Below are positions 1 to 7,391 of a stretch of DNA of 10,207 bases, piece after piece. This DNA comes from Gemmatimonadota bacterium (GTDB lineage: Bacteria; Gemmatimonadota; Gemmatimonadetes; Longimicrobiales; Gaopeijiaceae): NCBI GenBank assembly GCA_015492755.1, contig WGEM01000439.1, positions 1 to 10,207 of the forward strand, in the 5' to 3' direction. A program made the position numbers and the translations under genes. A model generated the notes under the pieces. That model had not been told where the DNA came from and did not search any database. It saw nothing but the letters and a program-made list of their open reading frames with translations. Each line of letters starts with the position of its first letter. Positions within the stretch are counted from its first letter, which is position 1.

Positions 1-1
1 A

Positions 2-235
2 GAGACAGATTCCGGGGTGGAGCTGGCGCGGAGGCGTTTCGGTACCAACGCCGATGTGGATCTGAGCGCCGCGACGCTGGATCTGGCGGGAGATTCTCTG
101 GTGTTCAACCGGCGGGGCGTCGCCGACCTCAGCGGTGCCGGAGGGCCGCTGGGCACGGCCACCTTCTCCTCGGGCGCGATAACGTACCGGGTCTCGTTCA
201 ACGGCCTGGGCGCCGCGAAGATCGAGCGCATCTGA
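2..235 (+). CDS. FimT/GspH-like minor pseudopilin, 3' end only
   Basis: This is the C-terminal 77 residues of a protein whose start lies left of the window; the frame is already open at base 2 and ends at TGA 233-235. The visible part is a run of short beta-type segments (SLVFNRRG, TATFSSGAITYRVSF) ending in GLGAAKIERI. That looks like the globular beta domain of FimT/GspH pseudopilins, which often finish with a strand carrying small residues and a basic end. The diagnostic N-terminal prepilin helix is outside the window, so the family call rests on this tail and on position: it is directly followed by PilV-, PilW- and PilX-like genes, the usual order fimT-pilV-pilW-pilX. Its stop overlaps the apparent start of the next gene. 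The role would be a minor pilin in the pilus tip/priming complex. A general prepilin of another class cannot be excluded. Confidence 0.7.
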   Translation, partial: ETDSGVELARRRFGTNADVDLSAATLDLAGDSLVFNRRGVADLSGAGGPLGTATFSSGAITYRVSFNGLGAAKIERI

Positions 236-618
236 GCGACCTATGTGCAACGAATCGCCGGATCGGAGGCTTCACGCTCATCGAGGTCATCGGGGCGCTG
301 GTGATCTTCGCGCTGGGCGTACTCATGGTGATTCAGGTGAGCGAAGCCATGGGCACCCAGATGCGCAACGCCGGCGCGCGCTCGGCGCTGGCGGCGCTGG
401 CGGCGGAGAAGCTAGACTCCATGGAGGCGATGCCTTTCGACTCCATCGTGGCCGACACCGTGGCGGACACCCTGACGGTGGAGGGGCGGGCCTTCCGGCG
501 GCAGGTGGCGGTGACACCGGTGACGCCGCTCCTGTTTCAGGTGGATGTCTCCCTGACTCCGGTGACCGGAACGGGCCCTACGTACGACGCCACGCTCTAC
601 AAAGCGGGACGCTGGTAG
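232..618 (+). CDS. pilV: PilV/GspI-like minor prepilin
   Basis: The frame contains a textbook type III prepilin signal: a short basic leader (NRRIGG), then FTLIEVIGAL with Glu at position 5 of the mature protein, followed by a hydrophobic helix (LVIFALGVLMVIQV). The A...LAAEKLDSMEAMPFDS stretch after the helix is typical of PilV/GspI. The body is a short beta-rich domain of about 90 residues; total length is about 128 residues, normal for the family. It would be cleaved by PilD after the second Gly and act as a minor pilin in pilus assembly. The start is the problem: no in-frame ATG, GTG or TTG lies between the window edge and the cleavage motif. CTG at 232 forms a CTGA overlap with the upstream stop and is chosen for that reason. 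The nearby ATG 243 is in another frame and would need a one-base deletion near 267. The gene is certain; its start is not. Confidence 0.8.
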   Translation: MSDLCATNRRIGGFTLIEVIGALVIFALGVLMVIQVSEAMGTQMRNAGARSALAALAAEKLDSMEAMPFDSIVADTVADTLTVEGRAFRRQVAVTPVTPLLFQVDVSLTPVTGTGPTYDATLYKAGRW

Positions 619-1463
619 CGCCGGGGCACGGTGGCTTCACGCTGGTGGAGGCCATCGTCGCCATGCTGCTCTCCTCCGTCGTGGTGGTGCTGGTGGGCAC
701 CACCTTCCTGGTGCAGAACCGCTATTACGCCACCGAGGTGAAGCGCGCGCTGGTCCACGACAACGCCCGCGCCGTCACGGATCTCCTGACGCCCGTCATC
801 CGCTCCGTGACGGAGGGCGGGGTGGTGGTGGCCGGCCCGCGTACCCTCACCGTGCGTACCCCCATCGTCATCGCGGTGGTGTGCAACCGCCAGGCGAACT
901 TCGCCGACGTGTACAACGAGGGCGGTGAGAGCGCCATCGACACGCTGGAGGTGGCGGGTGTGGCGCTTCGCGACACCCTCACCGGAGCCTGGACCTACGC
1001 CAATACCGACTGGAGCAACATCGACGGCTCCGGGGGTGCGCCGGCCAACGACTGTGCCGCCAAGGGGGCGGATACCACGGGGGTGGCGGCGAACTTCCAC
1101 CGCATCCGCCGACTGGCGTCGCTCACCGGTCTTCCGGACGAGGGCGACCTCCTCATGATCTTCCGGGAGACCACCTTCTCGTTCGCGCCCTCCGCCATGG
1201 ACTCCAGCACCTGGGCGCTCTACCGGCAGCCCTACGGCCAGACGCCGGTGGAGTACGCCACCGGCATCGACACCACGGCGGCGTTCCAGTACCGCGTGAA
1301 CGGCTCATACGTGGACACGGTGAGCGCCGGTCAACTGGACCTCATCGACGCGGTGCGCATCTCCGCAAACGCGCGGCTCCCGGCGCCCACCGGCGGAGTG
1401 GAGGACGTCTCCTTCGGGTGGTCGGTGAACATCCAGCTCCGGAACCTGAGGGCGGTGAAGTGA
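612..1463 (+). CDS. pilW: PilW-like minor prepilin
   Basis: About 283 residues. The leader APGHGG is followed by FTLVEAIVAMLLSSVVVVLVG, a clear prepilin peptidase site with Glu5 and a hydrophobic N-terminal helix. The rest (NRYYATEVKRALVHDNARAVTDLLTPVIRS) resembles PilW-type minor pilins, where the helix continues into an amphipathic segment before a large beta-rich domain. Two Cys, in VVCNRQ and NDCAAKG, could form a disulfide in the secreted domain. The frame is open back to 243, but its first 120-odd codons run antiphase to pilV and look non-coding. In that stretch there is no ATG, GTG or TTG after 243, so CTG 612, overlapping the pilV stop TAG 616-618 by 7 bases, is the only plausible close start. 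It is followed directly by the PilX-like gene with a 4-base overlap, so it is clearly part of the same transcript. Confidence 0.82.
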   Translation: MVAPGHGGFTLVEAIVAMLLSSVVVVLVGTTFLVQNRYYATEVKRALVHDNARAVTDLLTPVIRSVTEGGVVVAGPRTLTVRTPIVIAVVCNRQANFADVYNEGGESAIDTLEVAGVALRDTLTGAWTYANTDWSNIDGSGGAPANDCAAKGADTTGVAANFHRIRRLASLTGLPDEGDLLMIFRETTFSFAPSAMDSSTWALYRQPYGQTPVEYATGIDTTAAFQYRVNGSYVDTVSAGQLDLIDAVRISANARLPAPTGGVEDVSFGWSVNIQLRNLRAVK

Positions 1464-2488
1464 GGCGGCCGGAGGTGGTCCGGGGCGGCTTCGTCCTGGG
1501 GTTCGTGGTGCTCCTCCTCTTCGCGGTGGCGGTGATGGGGGCCACCGGTTATCTCGTGGTGAACACCGAGTTCCAGATGGCGCGCTACGGCGCCGAACGC
1601 GCCGAGGCGGCGGCCATCGCCCGGGCCGGGCTGCAGCGCTTCGTGGCGGAGCAGCTGGGAGCGCTCCCGGATACCGTGCAGTACGCCATCGGAGACGGCG
1701 TGGTCACGGTCACCGCGCGCAAGCTCTTCGCGCGGGACACGCTCACTGATATGGTCCTCATCCGCGCGGAGGCGGAGGTGTCGGACCTCTTCACCCAGCA
1801 GATCCCCGCCACACGCGTGGTGGAAGGGTACGCCATCTACCACCGCAGGCCGCTCCGGCACCGGGGTGTGGTGATCATCTCGGAGAACGAGATCGAGACC
1901 GATCGATGGTACGCGGAGATCCACGGTGTGGACTCATCCACGGCGTTTGACTGCTCCGGGGGAGGTGCCTCCACCATTCCGGGTGCCATCGCGCTGAACA
2001 CGGTGGACGAAAACAGCGGGGACATTGAGGGCGATCCCGACGACGAGACGTGGGGGAGCTACGATGCCATGTACGACTCGCTGGACATCCGCTGGGATGT
2101 GCTTTCGGACCCGAGCTTCCCCGTGGACTTCGAAGACGCCATGCCGAACTTTGCGGCGCTGCCCCCCGACTCCTTTCCCGTGATCCGGTTCAACGGGAGC
2201 AAGTATTTCAACTGGGACGACGACGGCCGGGGCGTGCTCATCGTCACCGGTGAGTACGACGCCAGCTGGGCCTTCGACTGGTCCGGCATCATCCTGGCGG
2301 GCGCCGTGGACCGCCGCATCTACGGACAGGTGCGGGGGATGCTCATCGGCGGGCTGGCGGGGCCCAACCCCGGAAACCGCGTCGAGCACCGCGGCCAGTC
2401 GTACTACTACTCCTGCAACGTCTACGCCGCCAACGAGTCCCTCTCCTACCTGGAGCTGTTGGAGAACACGGTCTACGAGGTGGACTGA
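1460..2488 (+). CDS. pilX: PilX/GspK-like minor pilin
   Basis: About 342 residues. I place the start at GTG 1460, which forms a GTGA overlap with the pilW stop and gives a compact leader MRRPEVVRGG followed by FVLGFVVLLLFAVAVMGATGYLV. An upstream in-frame GTG at 1418 would only add codons inside pilW. The leader ends in Gly before Phe, as needed for PilD cleavage, but position 5 of the mature protein is Gly rather than Glu. Absence of Glu5 is characteristic of the PilX/GspK class, which caps the pilus/pseudopilus tip. After the helix, EFQMARYGAERAEAAAIARAGLQRFV fits the conserved A..A..IA.aGl segment of PilX N-terminal domains. The C-terminal half is a large acidic, Tyr- and Trp-rich domain (DDD, YYYSCNVYAANES) with no match I recognise; it may be surface-exposed. 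No pilY1-like or pilE-like gene follows inside the window. Confidence 0.82.
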   Translation: MRRPEVVRGGFVLGFVVLLLFAVAVMGATGYLVVNTEFQMARYGAERAEAAAIARAGLQRFVAEQLGALPDTVQYAIGDGVVTVTARKLFARDTLTDMVLIRAEAEVSDLFTQQIPATRVVEGYAIYHRRPLRHRGVVIISENEIETDRWYAEIHGVDSSTAFDCSGGGASTIPGAIALNTVDENSGDIEGDPDDETWGSYDAMYDSLDIRWDVLSDPSFPVDFEDAMPNFAALPPDSFPVIRFNGSKYFNWDDDGRGVLIVTGEYDASWAFDWSGIILAGAVDRRIYGQVRGMLIGGLAGPNPGNRVEHRGQSYYYSCNVYAANESLSYLELLENTVYEVD

Positions 2489-2579
2489 GTCGGCGTCGGC
2501 CGTGACCCGCTCGGGTCTTGGTGTGCTGGCGTTCTTGCGCCGGGTGGCTCCAGTCCCGCACCTTGCGCGGCGCATCACC

Positions 2580-2612
2580 CTTCCCCTCGCCACCGGGCGT
2601 GGGGAGGGGAAG
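2580..2612. repeat. Strong palindrome, possible terminator or dispersed repeat
   Basis: CTTCCCCTC at 2580-2588 pairs perfectly with GAGGGGAAG at 2604-2612. Inside, CCAC 2590-2593 pairs with GTGG 2599-2602 around a 5-base loop, leaving only a G/G mismatch (2589/2603). The hairpin therefore has 13 base pairs. There is no T run after it on either strand, so it is not a classical intrinsic terminator. The C-rich arm, short loop and G-rich arm look like the palindromic intergenic repeats found many times in some high-GC genomes; that resemblance is from general knowledge and unproven here. Confidence 0.6.
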
Positions 2613-2637
2613 AGCGGCTCATGGCGGGGAGCCGCTC
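2612..2637. terminator. Second stem-loop, abutting the first palindrome
   Basis: GAGCGGCTC (2612-2620) and GAGCCGCTC (2629-2637) form a perfect 9-bp stem with an 8-base loop. It shares base G2612 with the preceding palindrome, so the two hairpins stack end to end. It lies about 75 bases before the start of the flavoprotein gene. Lacking a T tract, it may be a Rho-type termination or RNA-stability structure for the pilin transcript, or part of the leader of the next operon. Confidence 0.4.
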
Positions 2638-2711
2638 GCGGGCCGGCCCCGCTCTCCGGCCCCGGCGCCCCGGCGCGCACCTGCCCCGCTGCATGAGGGA
2701 GACGAGGAACC

Positions 2712-4520
2712 ATGGAACCCACCAACACCCGGGATCCGCAGTACTACCATCGGGTGGTGGACTGCCAGTGGGCGTGTCCGGCGCACACAAACGTGCCGGA
2801 GTACATCCGGCTCATCGCCGAGGGGCGCTACACCGAATCGTACATGCTCAACCGGAAGTCCAACGTCTTCCCGGGCATCCTGGGGCGTACGTGCGACCGT
2901 CCGTGTGAACCGGCGTGCCGGCGCGTGAGGGTGGAGGAGGAGCCGGTGGCCATCTGCCGGCTCAAGCGTGTGGCCGCCGACCTGCGCGACGAGGTGAGGC
3001 AGTTCATTCCGAAGGCACCGGAGGTGAAGAACGGAAAGCGCATCGCGCTCATCGGTGCGGGGCCCGCCTCGCTCACGGTGGCCAATGACCTCCAGCCTCT
3101 GGGCTACGAGTGCGTGATCTTCGAAGCGCTCCCGAAGCCCGGGGGACTCATGCGCACCAACATCCCCGCCTTCCGCCTCCCTCAGAAGGTCCTGGATGAG
3201 GAGATCGACTACATCCTGGAGATGGGTGGTGTGGAGATCCACTACAACCACCCGATCACGAGCCTCCGGGAGCTCCTGGACGAGGGCGGCTTCGACGCCG
3301 TCTTCATCGGCACCGGCGCGCCGAAGGGGAAGGATCTCCGCATCCCGGGCCGCCAGGAGGGCGCCGAGCACATCCACATCGGCATCGAGTGGCTGGAGTC
3401 GGTGCACTTCGGGCACGTGGACTCCATCGGCGAGCGGGTGCTGGTCATCGGGGTGGGCAACACCGCCATGGACTGCTGCCGCACGGCCAAGCGCCTGGGC
3501 GGCACCGACATCAAGGTGATGGCGCGTAAGACCCGACCCTACTTCAAGGCATCGCCCTGGGAGCTGGAGGACGCCGAGGCGGAGGGGGTGGAGATCGTGG
3601 TGAACCACGCTCCGCAGCGCTTCGTGGTGGAGAACGGGCGACTCAGGGGCATGGTCTTCGACATCGTGGAGTGGCACGAGAACGACGAAGGCCGCCTGGT
3701 GAGCACCAAGATGGATGAGGCGTTCCTCCCCGCCGACGACGTGATCCTGGCCATCGGGCAGGACAACGCCTTCCCCTGGATCGAACGGGACATCGGCATC
3801 GAGTTCAACGAGTGGGAGATGCCGGTGGTGGACCGCACCACCTTCATGACCACCCGCGAGGGCGTGTTCGTGGGGGGCGACGCCGCCTGGGGCCCCGAGA
3901 ACATCATCTGGGCGGTGGAGCACGGCCATCAGGCGGCGGTGTCCATCGACCTCTACTGCCAGGGGAAGTCTCTGGTGGATGACCGGCCTGCGTACGGCAT
4001 GACGCTGGTCTCCACCAAGATGGGGCTGCGGGAGTGGCGCTACTCCAACGACTACAACCCGGCGCACCGTACCGAGATGCGCTACGCCGACCTGGAGCGG
4101 CGGCTCCGGGACATCCAGGTGGAGGCGGAGCTGGGCTTCGATCCCGCACAGGCCGCCCGCGAGGTGGAGCGCTGCCTCAACTGCGACATCCAGACGGACT
4201 TCACCGCGAAGCTCTGCATCGAGTGCGACGCGTGCATCGACGTGTGCCCCACGCAGTGCCTCACCATCACCGAGAACGGCGAGGAGATGGAGCTCCGGCA
4301 GCGGCTCACGGTTCCGGCGGAGAACCTCGAGCAGCCCATCTTCGTTTCCGAGCCGCTCCCGCAGACCAAGCGCGTCATGGTGAAGGACGAGGACGTGTGT
4401 GTGCACTGCGGACTCTGCGCCGAGCGGTGTCCCACCGCGGCGTGGGACATGATGGAGTTCGATCTCATCAACCCCTACTCGGGCCATGACACGTGGGCCG
4501 AGCTGGAAGCGCGCGTATGA
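2712..4520 (+). CDS. GltD-like NAD(P)H/FAD oxidoreductase with C-terminal 2[4Fe-4S] ferredoxin domain
   Basis: 602 residues, ATG start preceded by GAGGAA at 2704-2709. The N-terminus has the helical Fe-S domain of the glutamate-synthase small-subunit family: C18...C22-P, then GRTCDRPCEPAC with C61, C65 and C69, and C82. Next is the FAD Rossmann motif GAGPAS (residues 115-120), the NAD(P)H-binding GVGNTAMD (about 247-254), and the C-terminal FAD motif VGGDAAWGPENII (about 387 on). After the conserved ERCLNCD come two perfect [4Fe-4S] motifs CxxCxxCxxxCP, at C502-C512 and C563-C573. It is clearly a flavoprotein that moves electrons between Fe-S clusters and NAD(P)H. It lies in an ATGA overlap with KorA- and KorB-like genes, and no glutamate synthase large subunit is near. 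I infer that it serves as the ferredoxin-like and NAD(P)-reducing partner of the 2-oxoacid oxidoreductase, not of glutamate synthase. The nucleotide preference and direction cannot be read from the sequence. Confidence 0.92.
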   Translation: MEPTNTRDPQYYHRVVDCQWACPAHTNVPEYIRLIAEGRYTESYMLNRKSNVFPGILGRTCDRPCEPACRRVRVEEEPVAICRLKRVAADLRDEVRQFIPKAPEVKNGKRIALIGAGPASLTVANDLQPLGYECVIFEALPKPGGLMRTNIPAFRLPQKVLDEEIDYILEMGGVEIHYNHPITSLRELLDEGGFDAVFIGTGAPKGKDLRIPGRQEGAEHIHIGIEWLESVHFGHVDSIGERVLVIGVGNTAMDCCRTAKRLGGTDIKVMARKTRPYFKASPWELEDAEAEGVEIVVNHAPQRFVVENGRLRGMVFDIVEWHENDEGRLVSTKMDEAFLPADDVILAIGQDNAFPWIERDIGIEFNEWEMPVVDRTTFMTTREGVFVGGDAAWGPENIIWAVEHGHQAAVSIDLYCQGKSLVDDRPAYGMTLVSTKMGLREWRYSNDYNPAHRTEMRYADLERRLRDIQVEAELGFDPAQAAREVERCLNCDIQTDFTAKLCIECDACIDVCPTQCLTITENGEEMELRQRLTVPAENLEQPIFVSEPLPQTKRVMVKDEDVCVHCGLCAERCPTAAWDMMEFDLINPYSGHDTWAELEARV

Positions 4521-6340
4521 GCGGGACGCCGGGCGTCAACGATTTCGCCCTGAAGGTGGCCACGGTGAACGGCACCGGCTCCGCCAGCGCCAACGGTCTC
4601 CTCCTGCAGGCGCTCTTCCGCATGGGGATTCCCGTGTCGGGGAAGAACGTCTTCCCGTCTAACATCCAGGGGCTCCCCACCTGGTACGAGATCCGGGTGA
4701 ACCGGGACGGCTACACCGCCCGGAGTCCCGATTTCCACCTCATGGTGGCCATGAACCCCGAGAGCTACGCCCGTGACATCGCCGAGGTCCAGCCGGGGGG
4801 GTGGGTCCTCTACGACAGCTCGCGGCGCCTGGACCCGAAGCTCCTGCGCGACGACGTGACCTTCCTGGGCGCGCCGCTGGCCAATATGTGCGTCGAGCAC
4901 TTCGAGGGCGCGCGCACGCGCATCCTCATGAAGAACATCATGTACGTGGGCGCGCTGGTGGCGCTCCTGGACATCGATCTGGAGGTGGTGAAGGAGATGC
5001 TCCAGGACAAGTTCGCGGCCAAGCAGCACCTCATGGACGCCAACTTCAAGGCCATCGAACTGGGCAGGAACTACGCGCTGGAGCACTTCGACTGTCCGCT
5101 CCCCATCCGGGTGGAGGCCATGGACGCCACGAGAGACTGCGTCATGGTCACCGGCAATACCGCCGCGGCGCTAGGATGCCTCTACGCCGGAGCCACCGTG
5201 GGGGCGTGGTACCCCATCACGCCCGCCACCTCGCTCATGGATGCCTTCAGCGAGTACTGCAAGCGATTCCGCGTGGACCCCGAAACGGGGCAGAACCGCT
5301 ACTGCATCCTTCAGGCGGAGGACGAGCTGGCGGCGGCGGGGATGGTCATCGGCGCCAACTGGATGGGCGCGCGGGCGTTCACACCCACCAGCGGCCCGGG
5401 GATCTCGCTCATGAGTGAGTTCATCGGGCTGGCCTACTACGCCGAGATCCCCAGCGTCTTCTTCGACGTCCAGCGCACCGGCCCCTCCACCGGGATGCCC
5501 ACGCGGACGCAGCAGGGGGACCTGCTCCTGTGCGCCTACGCCTCGCACGGCGACACGAAGCACATCGCGCTGTATCCCGCCGATCCGAAGGAGTGCTTCG
5601 AGTTCGCGGTGGCAGCCTTCGACCTGGCGGACCGCTTCCAGACCCCGGTGTTCGTCGTGAGCGATCTCGATATCGGGATGAACGACTGGATGATCCCGCG
5701 CCTCACCTGGGATGACGGCTACCGCCCCGACCGGGGGAAGGTGCTGGACGCCGAGGACCTGGAGCGGGTGAAGGAGTTCTATCGCTACCTGGACGTGGAC
5801 GGGGACCACATCCCCTACCGGACGCTCCCCGGTGTGAGCGAGAAGGGGGCGTACTTCACGCGGGGCTCGGGGCACGACAGGTACGGCCGCTACACCGAGG
5901 ACTCCGACGCCTACGTGGAGGTGGTGGACCGGCTCCGCGCCAAGGTGGAGTCGGCGGCGGCCCACGTACCCCAGCCCGAGATCCACGCGGTGGAGGGCGG
6001 CGCGCGTGTGGGCTTCGTCTCGGTGGGCGGGTGTCACTGGGCGGTGCTGGAGGCCCGCGACGACCTCCTTCGCCGGGGCATCGAGGTGGACTACCTGCGT
6101 GTGCGCGGCTTCCCCTTCGGCGAGGCGGTAGAGCGCTTCCTGGAGGAGCACGAGACGGTGTTCGTCATCGAGCAGAACCGCGACGCGCAGCTCCGGGCGC
6201 TCCTCCTGCTGGAGACCGCCTGTCCGAAGGAGAAGCTGCGGTCCGTGCGCTACTACGGCGGCCAGCCGTTGAGCAAGGGGCACGTGCTGGAGGGCGTGCT
6301 GCCGCACTTCGAGGCGACGCTTGAGGAGGTGGCCCCATGA
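4517..6340 (+). CDS. korA: 2-oxoacid:ferredoxin oxidoreductase, fused gamma-alpha subunit
   Basis: 607 residues. Start ATG 4517 gives an ATGA overlap with the preceding gene; GTG 4493 would also be in frame but lies inside it. Residues 1-190 are the gamma domain (VNGTGSASANGLLLQALFRMGIPVSGKNVFPSNIQG). Residues about 213 onward are the alpha (pyrimidine-binding) domain: GNTAAALGCLYAG, YPITPATS, then TSGPGISLMSEFIGLAYYAEIP and DVQRTGPSTGMPTRTQQGDLL (about 290-338). These are hallmarks of the KorA/VorB-type enzymes that decarboxylate a 2-oxoacid to an acyl-CoA. The C-terminal 150 residues form the CoA-side/transketolase C-type domain (RVRGFPFGEAVERFLEEHETVFVIEQN). Gamma-before-alpha fusion and length match 2-oxoglutarate oxidoreductase, but pyruvate or branched-chain 2-oxoacids cannot be excluded from sequence alone. 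It needs the beta subunit encoded next. Confidence 0.93.
   Translation: MSGTPGVNDFALKVATVNGTGSASANGLLLQALFRMGIPVSGKNVFPSNIQGLPTWYEIRVNRDGYTARSPDFHLMVAMNPESYARDIAEVQPGGWVLYDSSRRLDPKLLRDDVTFLGAPLANMCVEHFEGARTRILMKNIMYVGALVALLDIDLEVVKEMLQDKFAAKQHLMDANFKAIELGRNYALEHFDCPLPIRVEAMDATRDCVMVTGNTAAALGCLYAGATVGAWYPITPATSLMDAFSEYCKRFRVDPETGQNRYCILQAEDELAAAGMVIGANWMGARAFTPTSGPGISLMSEFIGLAYYAEIPSVFFDVQRTGPSTGMPTRTQQGDLLLCAYASHGDTKHIALYPADPKECFEFAVAAFDLADRFQTPVFVVSDLDIGMNDWMIPRLTWDDGYRPDRGKVLDAEDLERVKEFYRYLDVDGDHIPYRTLPGVSEKGAYFTRGSGHDRYGRYTEDSDAYVEVVDRLRAKVESAAAHVPQPEIHAVEGGARVGFVSVGGCHWAVLEARDDLLRRGIEVDYLRVRGFPFGEAVERFLEEHETVFVIEQNRDAQLRALLLLETACPKEKLRSVRYYGGQPLSKGHVLEGVLPHFEATLEEVAP
6323..6329 (+). promoter_or_regulatory. 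Strong ribosome binding site for the beta subunit
   Basis: GAGGAGG lies 7 bases before ATG 6337, inside the 3' end of the alpha-subunit gene. It supports choosing this ATG, which overlaps the upstream stop as ATGA, and implies coupled, well-translated beta subunit. Confidence 0.75.
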
Positions 6341-7389
6341 CGTTCACGAAGCCCGTCGCCCGGCACCCGAAGCTCAAACCCAACCGGGTGGGGCTCACGC
6401 TGCGCGACTACGAAGGCGCCATGTCCACGCTCTGTGCCGGATGCGGCCACGACTCGGTGACGGCGGCGCTCATCCACGCCTTCTACGAGCTGGACGTGGA
6501 GCCCCACATGGTGGCGAAGCTCTCGGGAATCGGATGTTCCTCGAAGACGCCCACCTACTTCATGAGCGGGGCCCACGGCTTCAACTCGGTGCACGGGCGG
6601 ATGCCCGCCATCGCGGCGGGTTCCAGCGCAGCGAACCGGGACGTGATTCACGTGGGCATCAGCGGAGACGGCGACTCCCTCTCCATCGGTCTGGGGCAGT
6701 TCTGTCACGCCATCCGCCGCAACGTGAACATGCTCTATGTGCTGGAAAACAACGGCGTGTACGGACTCACCAAGGGGCAGTTCTCCGCGTCGGCGGATCT
6801 GGGGACGAAGTCCAAGCGCGGCGCCGTGAACGGCGTGCCGCCCATCGACGCGGTGAACGTGGCCCTCACCATGGGCGCCACCTTCGTGGCGCGCTCCTTT
6901 TCCGGCGACAAGCAGCAGCTCGTGCCCCTCCTCGAGGCAGGCCTACGACACCAGGGCTTCGCCTTCATCGACGTCATCTCCCCCTGCGTCACCTTCAACG
7001 ACCACCCCGGCTCCACCAAGAGCTACGCCTACACCCGCACCCACAACTACGAGGTCATCGAGACCGACTTCGTACCGCTGCGGGAGGAGATCACCGCCGA
7101 GTACGCCGAAGGGACGGTCCGGGCGGTGAAGCTGCACGACGGGAGTACCGTGCTGCTCCGGAAGGTGGCGGAGGACTACGACCCCACCGACCGTTCGGCG
7201 GTCATCGAGTACCTGGGTGAGGTGACCCGCCGGGGAGAGATCCCCACCGGCCTCCTCTACCTGGAGGAGGGCCGTCCCGACATGCACGAGCTGGAGAACA
7301 CCGTGGAGACGCCGCTGGTGAAGCTCCCGTACGAGGTGCTCTGCCCCGGGAGTGCCGTGCTGGCGGAGATCCAGAAGGAGTGGTGGTAG
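6337..7389 (+). CDS. korB: 2-oxoacid:ferredoxin oxidoreductase, beta (ThDP) subunit
   Basis: 350 residues. It binds thiamine diphosphate and the proximal [4Fe-4S] cluster and partners the gamma-alpha subunit. Visible motifs: LCAGCGH with C33 and C36; GIGCSS with C67; and SPCVTF with C217. Together these give the four cluster cysteines expected of OFOR beta subunits. The ThDP/Mg motif is GDGDSLSIG (from residue 110) followed by the NNGVYGLTKGQ segment (138-148), which is the KorB-type form. In many KorB proteins the last motif continues SPT; here it reads SASAD. The C-terminal part (from about 230) is the usual KorB extension. No separate delta (2[4Fe-4S]) subunit gene is present; the ferredoxin domain of the first gene in the operon may substitute. 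Confidence 0.93.
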   Translation: MTFTKPVARHPKLKPNRVGLTLRDYEGAMSTLCAGCGHDSVTAALIHAFYELDVEPHMVAKLSGIGCSSKTPTYFMSGAHGFNSVHGRMPAIAAGSSAANRDVIHVGISGDGDSLSIGLGQFCHAIRRNVNMLYVLENNGVYGLTKGQFSASADLGTKSKRGAVNGVPPIDAVNVALTMGATFVARSFSGDKQQLVPLLEAGLRHQGFAFIDVISPCVTFNDHPGSTKSYAYTRTHNYEVIETDFVPLREEITAEYAEGTVRAVKLHDGSTVLLRKVAEDYDPTDRSAVIEYLGEVTRRGEIPTGLLYLEEGRPDMHELENTVETPLVKLPYEVLCPGSAVLAEIQKEWW

Positions 7390-7391
7390 TG

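Larger units (their letters stand above)
2489..2711. other. Non-coding gap between the pilin and oxidoreductase operons
   Basis: I find no convincing gene in this 223-base gap. It holds a weak GC-rich inverted repeat (GCGCCG 2537-2542 with CGGCGC 2568-2573) and two strong adjacent palindromes annotated separately. It must also contain the termination signal of the pilin operon and the promoter of the oxidoreductase operon, but I cannot point to convincing -35/-10 boxes. Confidence 0.6.

Noticed and set aside
243..611. N-terminal extension of the pilW frame back to ATG 243
   Set aside because: These 123 codons lie antiphase to pilV and encode a Gly/Arg/His-rich sequence ahead of an internal prepilin cleavage site, which would not work as a leader.
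2537..2573. GCGCCG/CGGCGC inverted repeat as a third hairpin
   Set aside because: Six GC pairs across a long, partly bulged loop are expected by chance in DNA this GC-rich.
2619..4487. A 622-codon open frame on the minus strand, opposite the flavoprotein gene
   Set aside because: It is a mirror of a high-GC coding sequence: the plus strand has complete FAD, NAD(P) and Fe-S motifs, while the minus product is His/Val/Arg-rich with no recognisable domain.
5171..6307. A 378-codon minus-strand frame opposite korA
   Set aside because: Same shadow effect; the composition is dominated by His, Val, Arg and Leu and no motif is visible, while the plus strand is an unambiguous OFOR subunit.
6321..7220. 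A 299-codon plus-strand frame overlapping korB
   Set aside because: Out of phase with korB, Arg/His/Ala-rich and without domains; korB itself has its ribosome binding site and all cofactor motifs.
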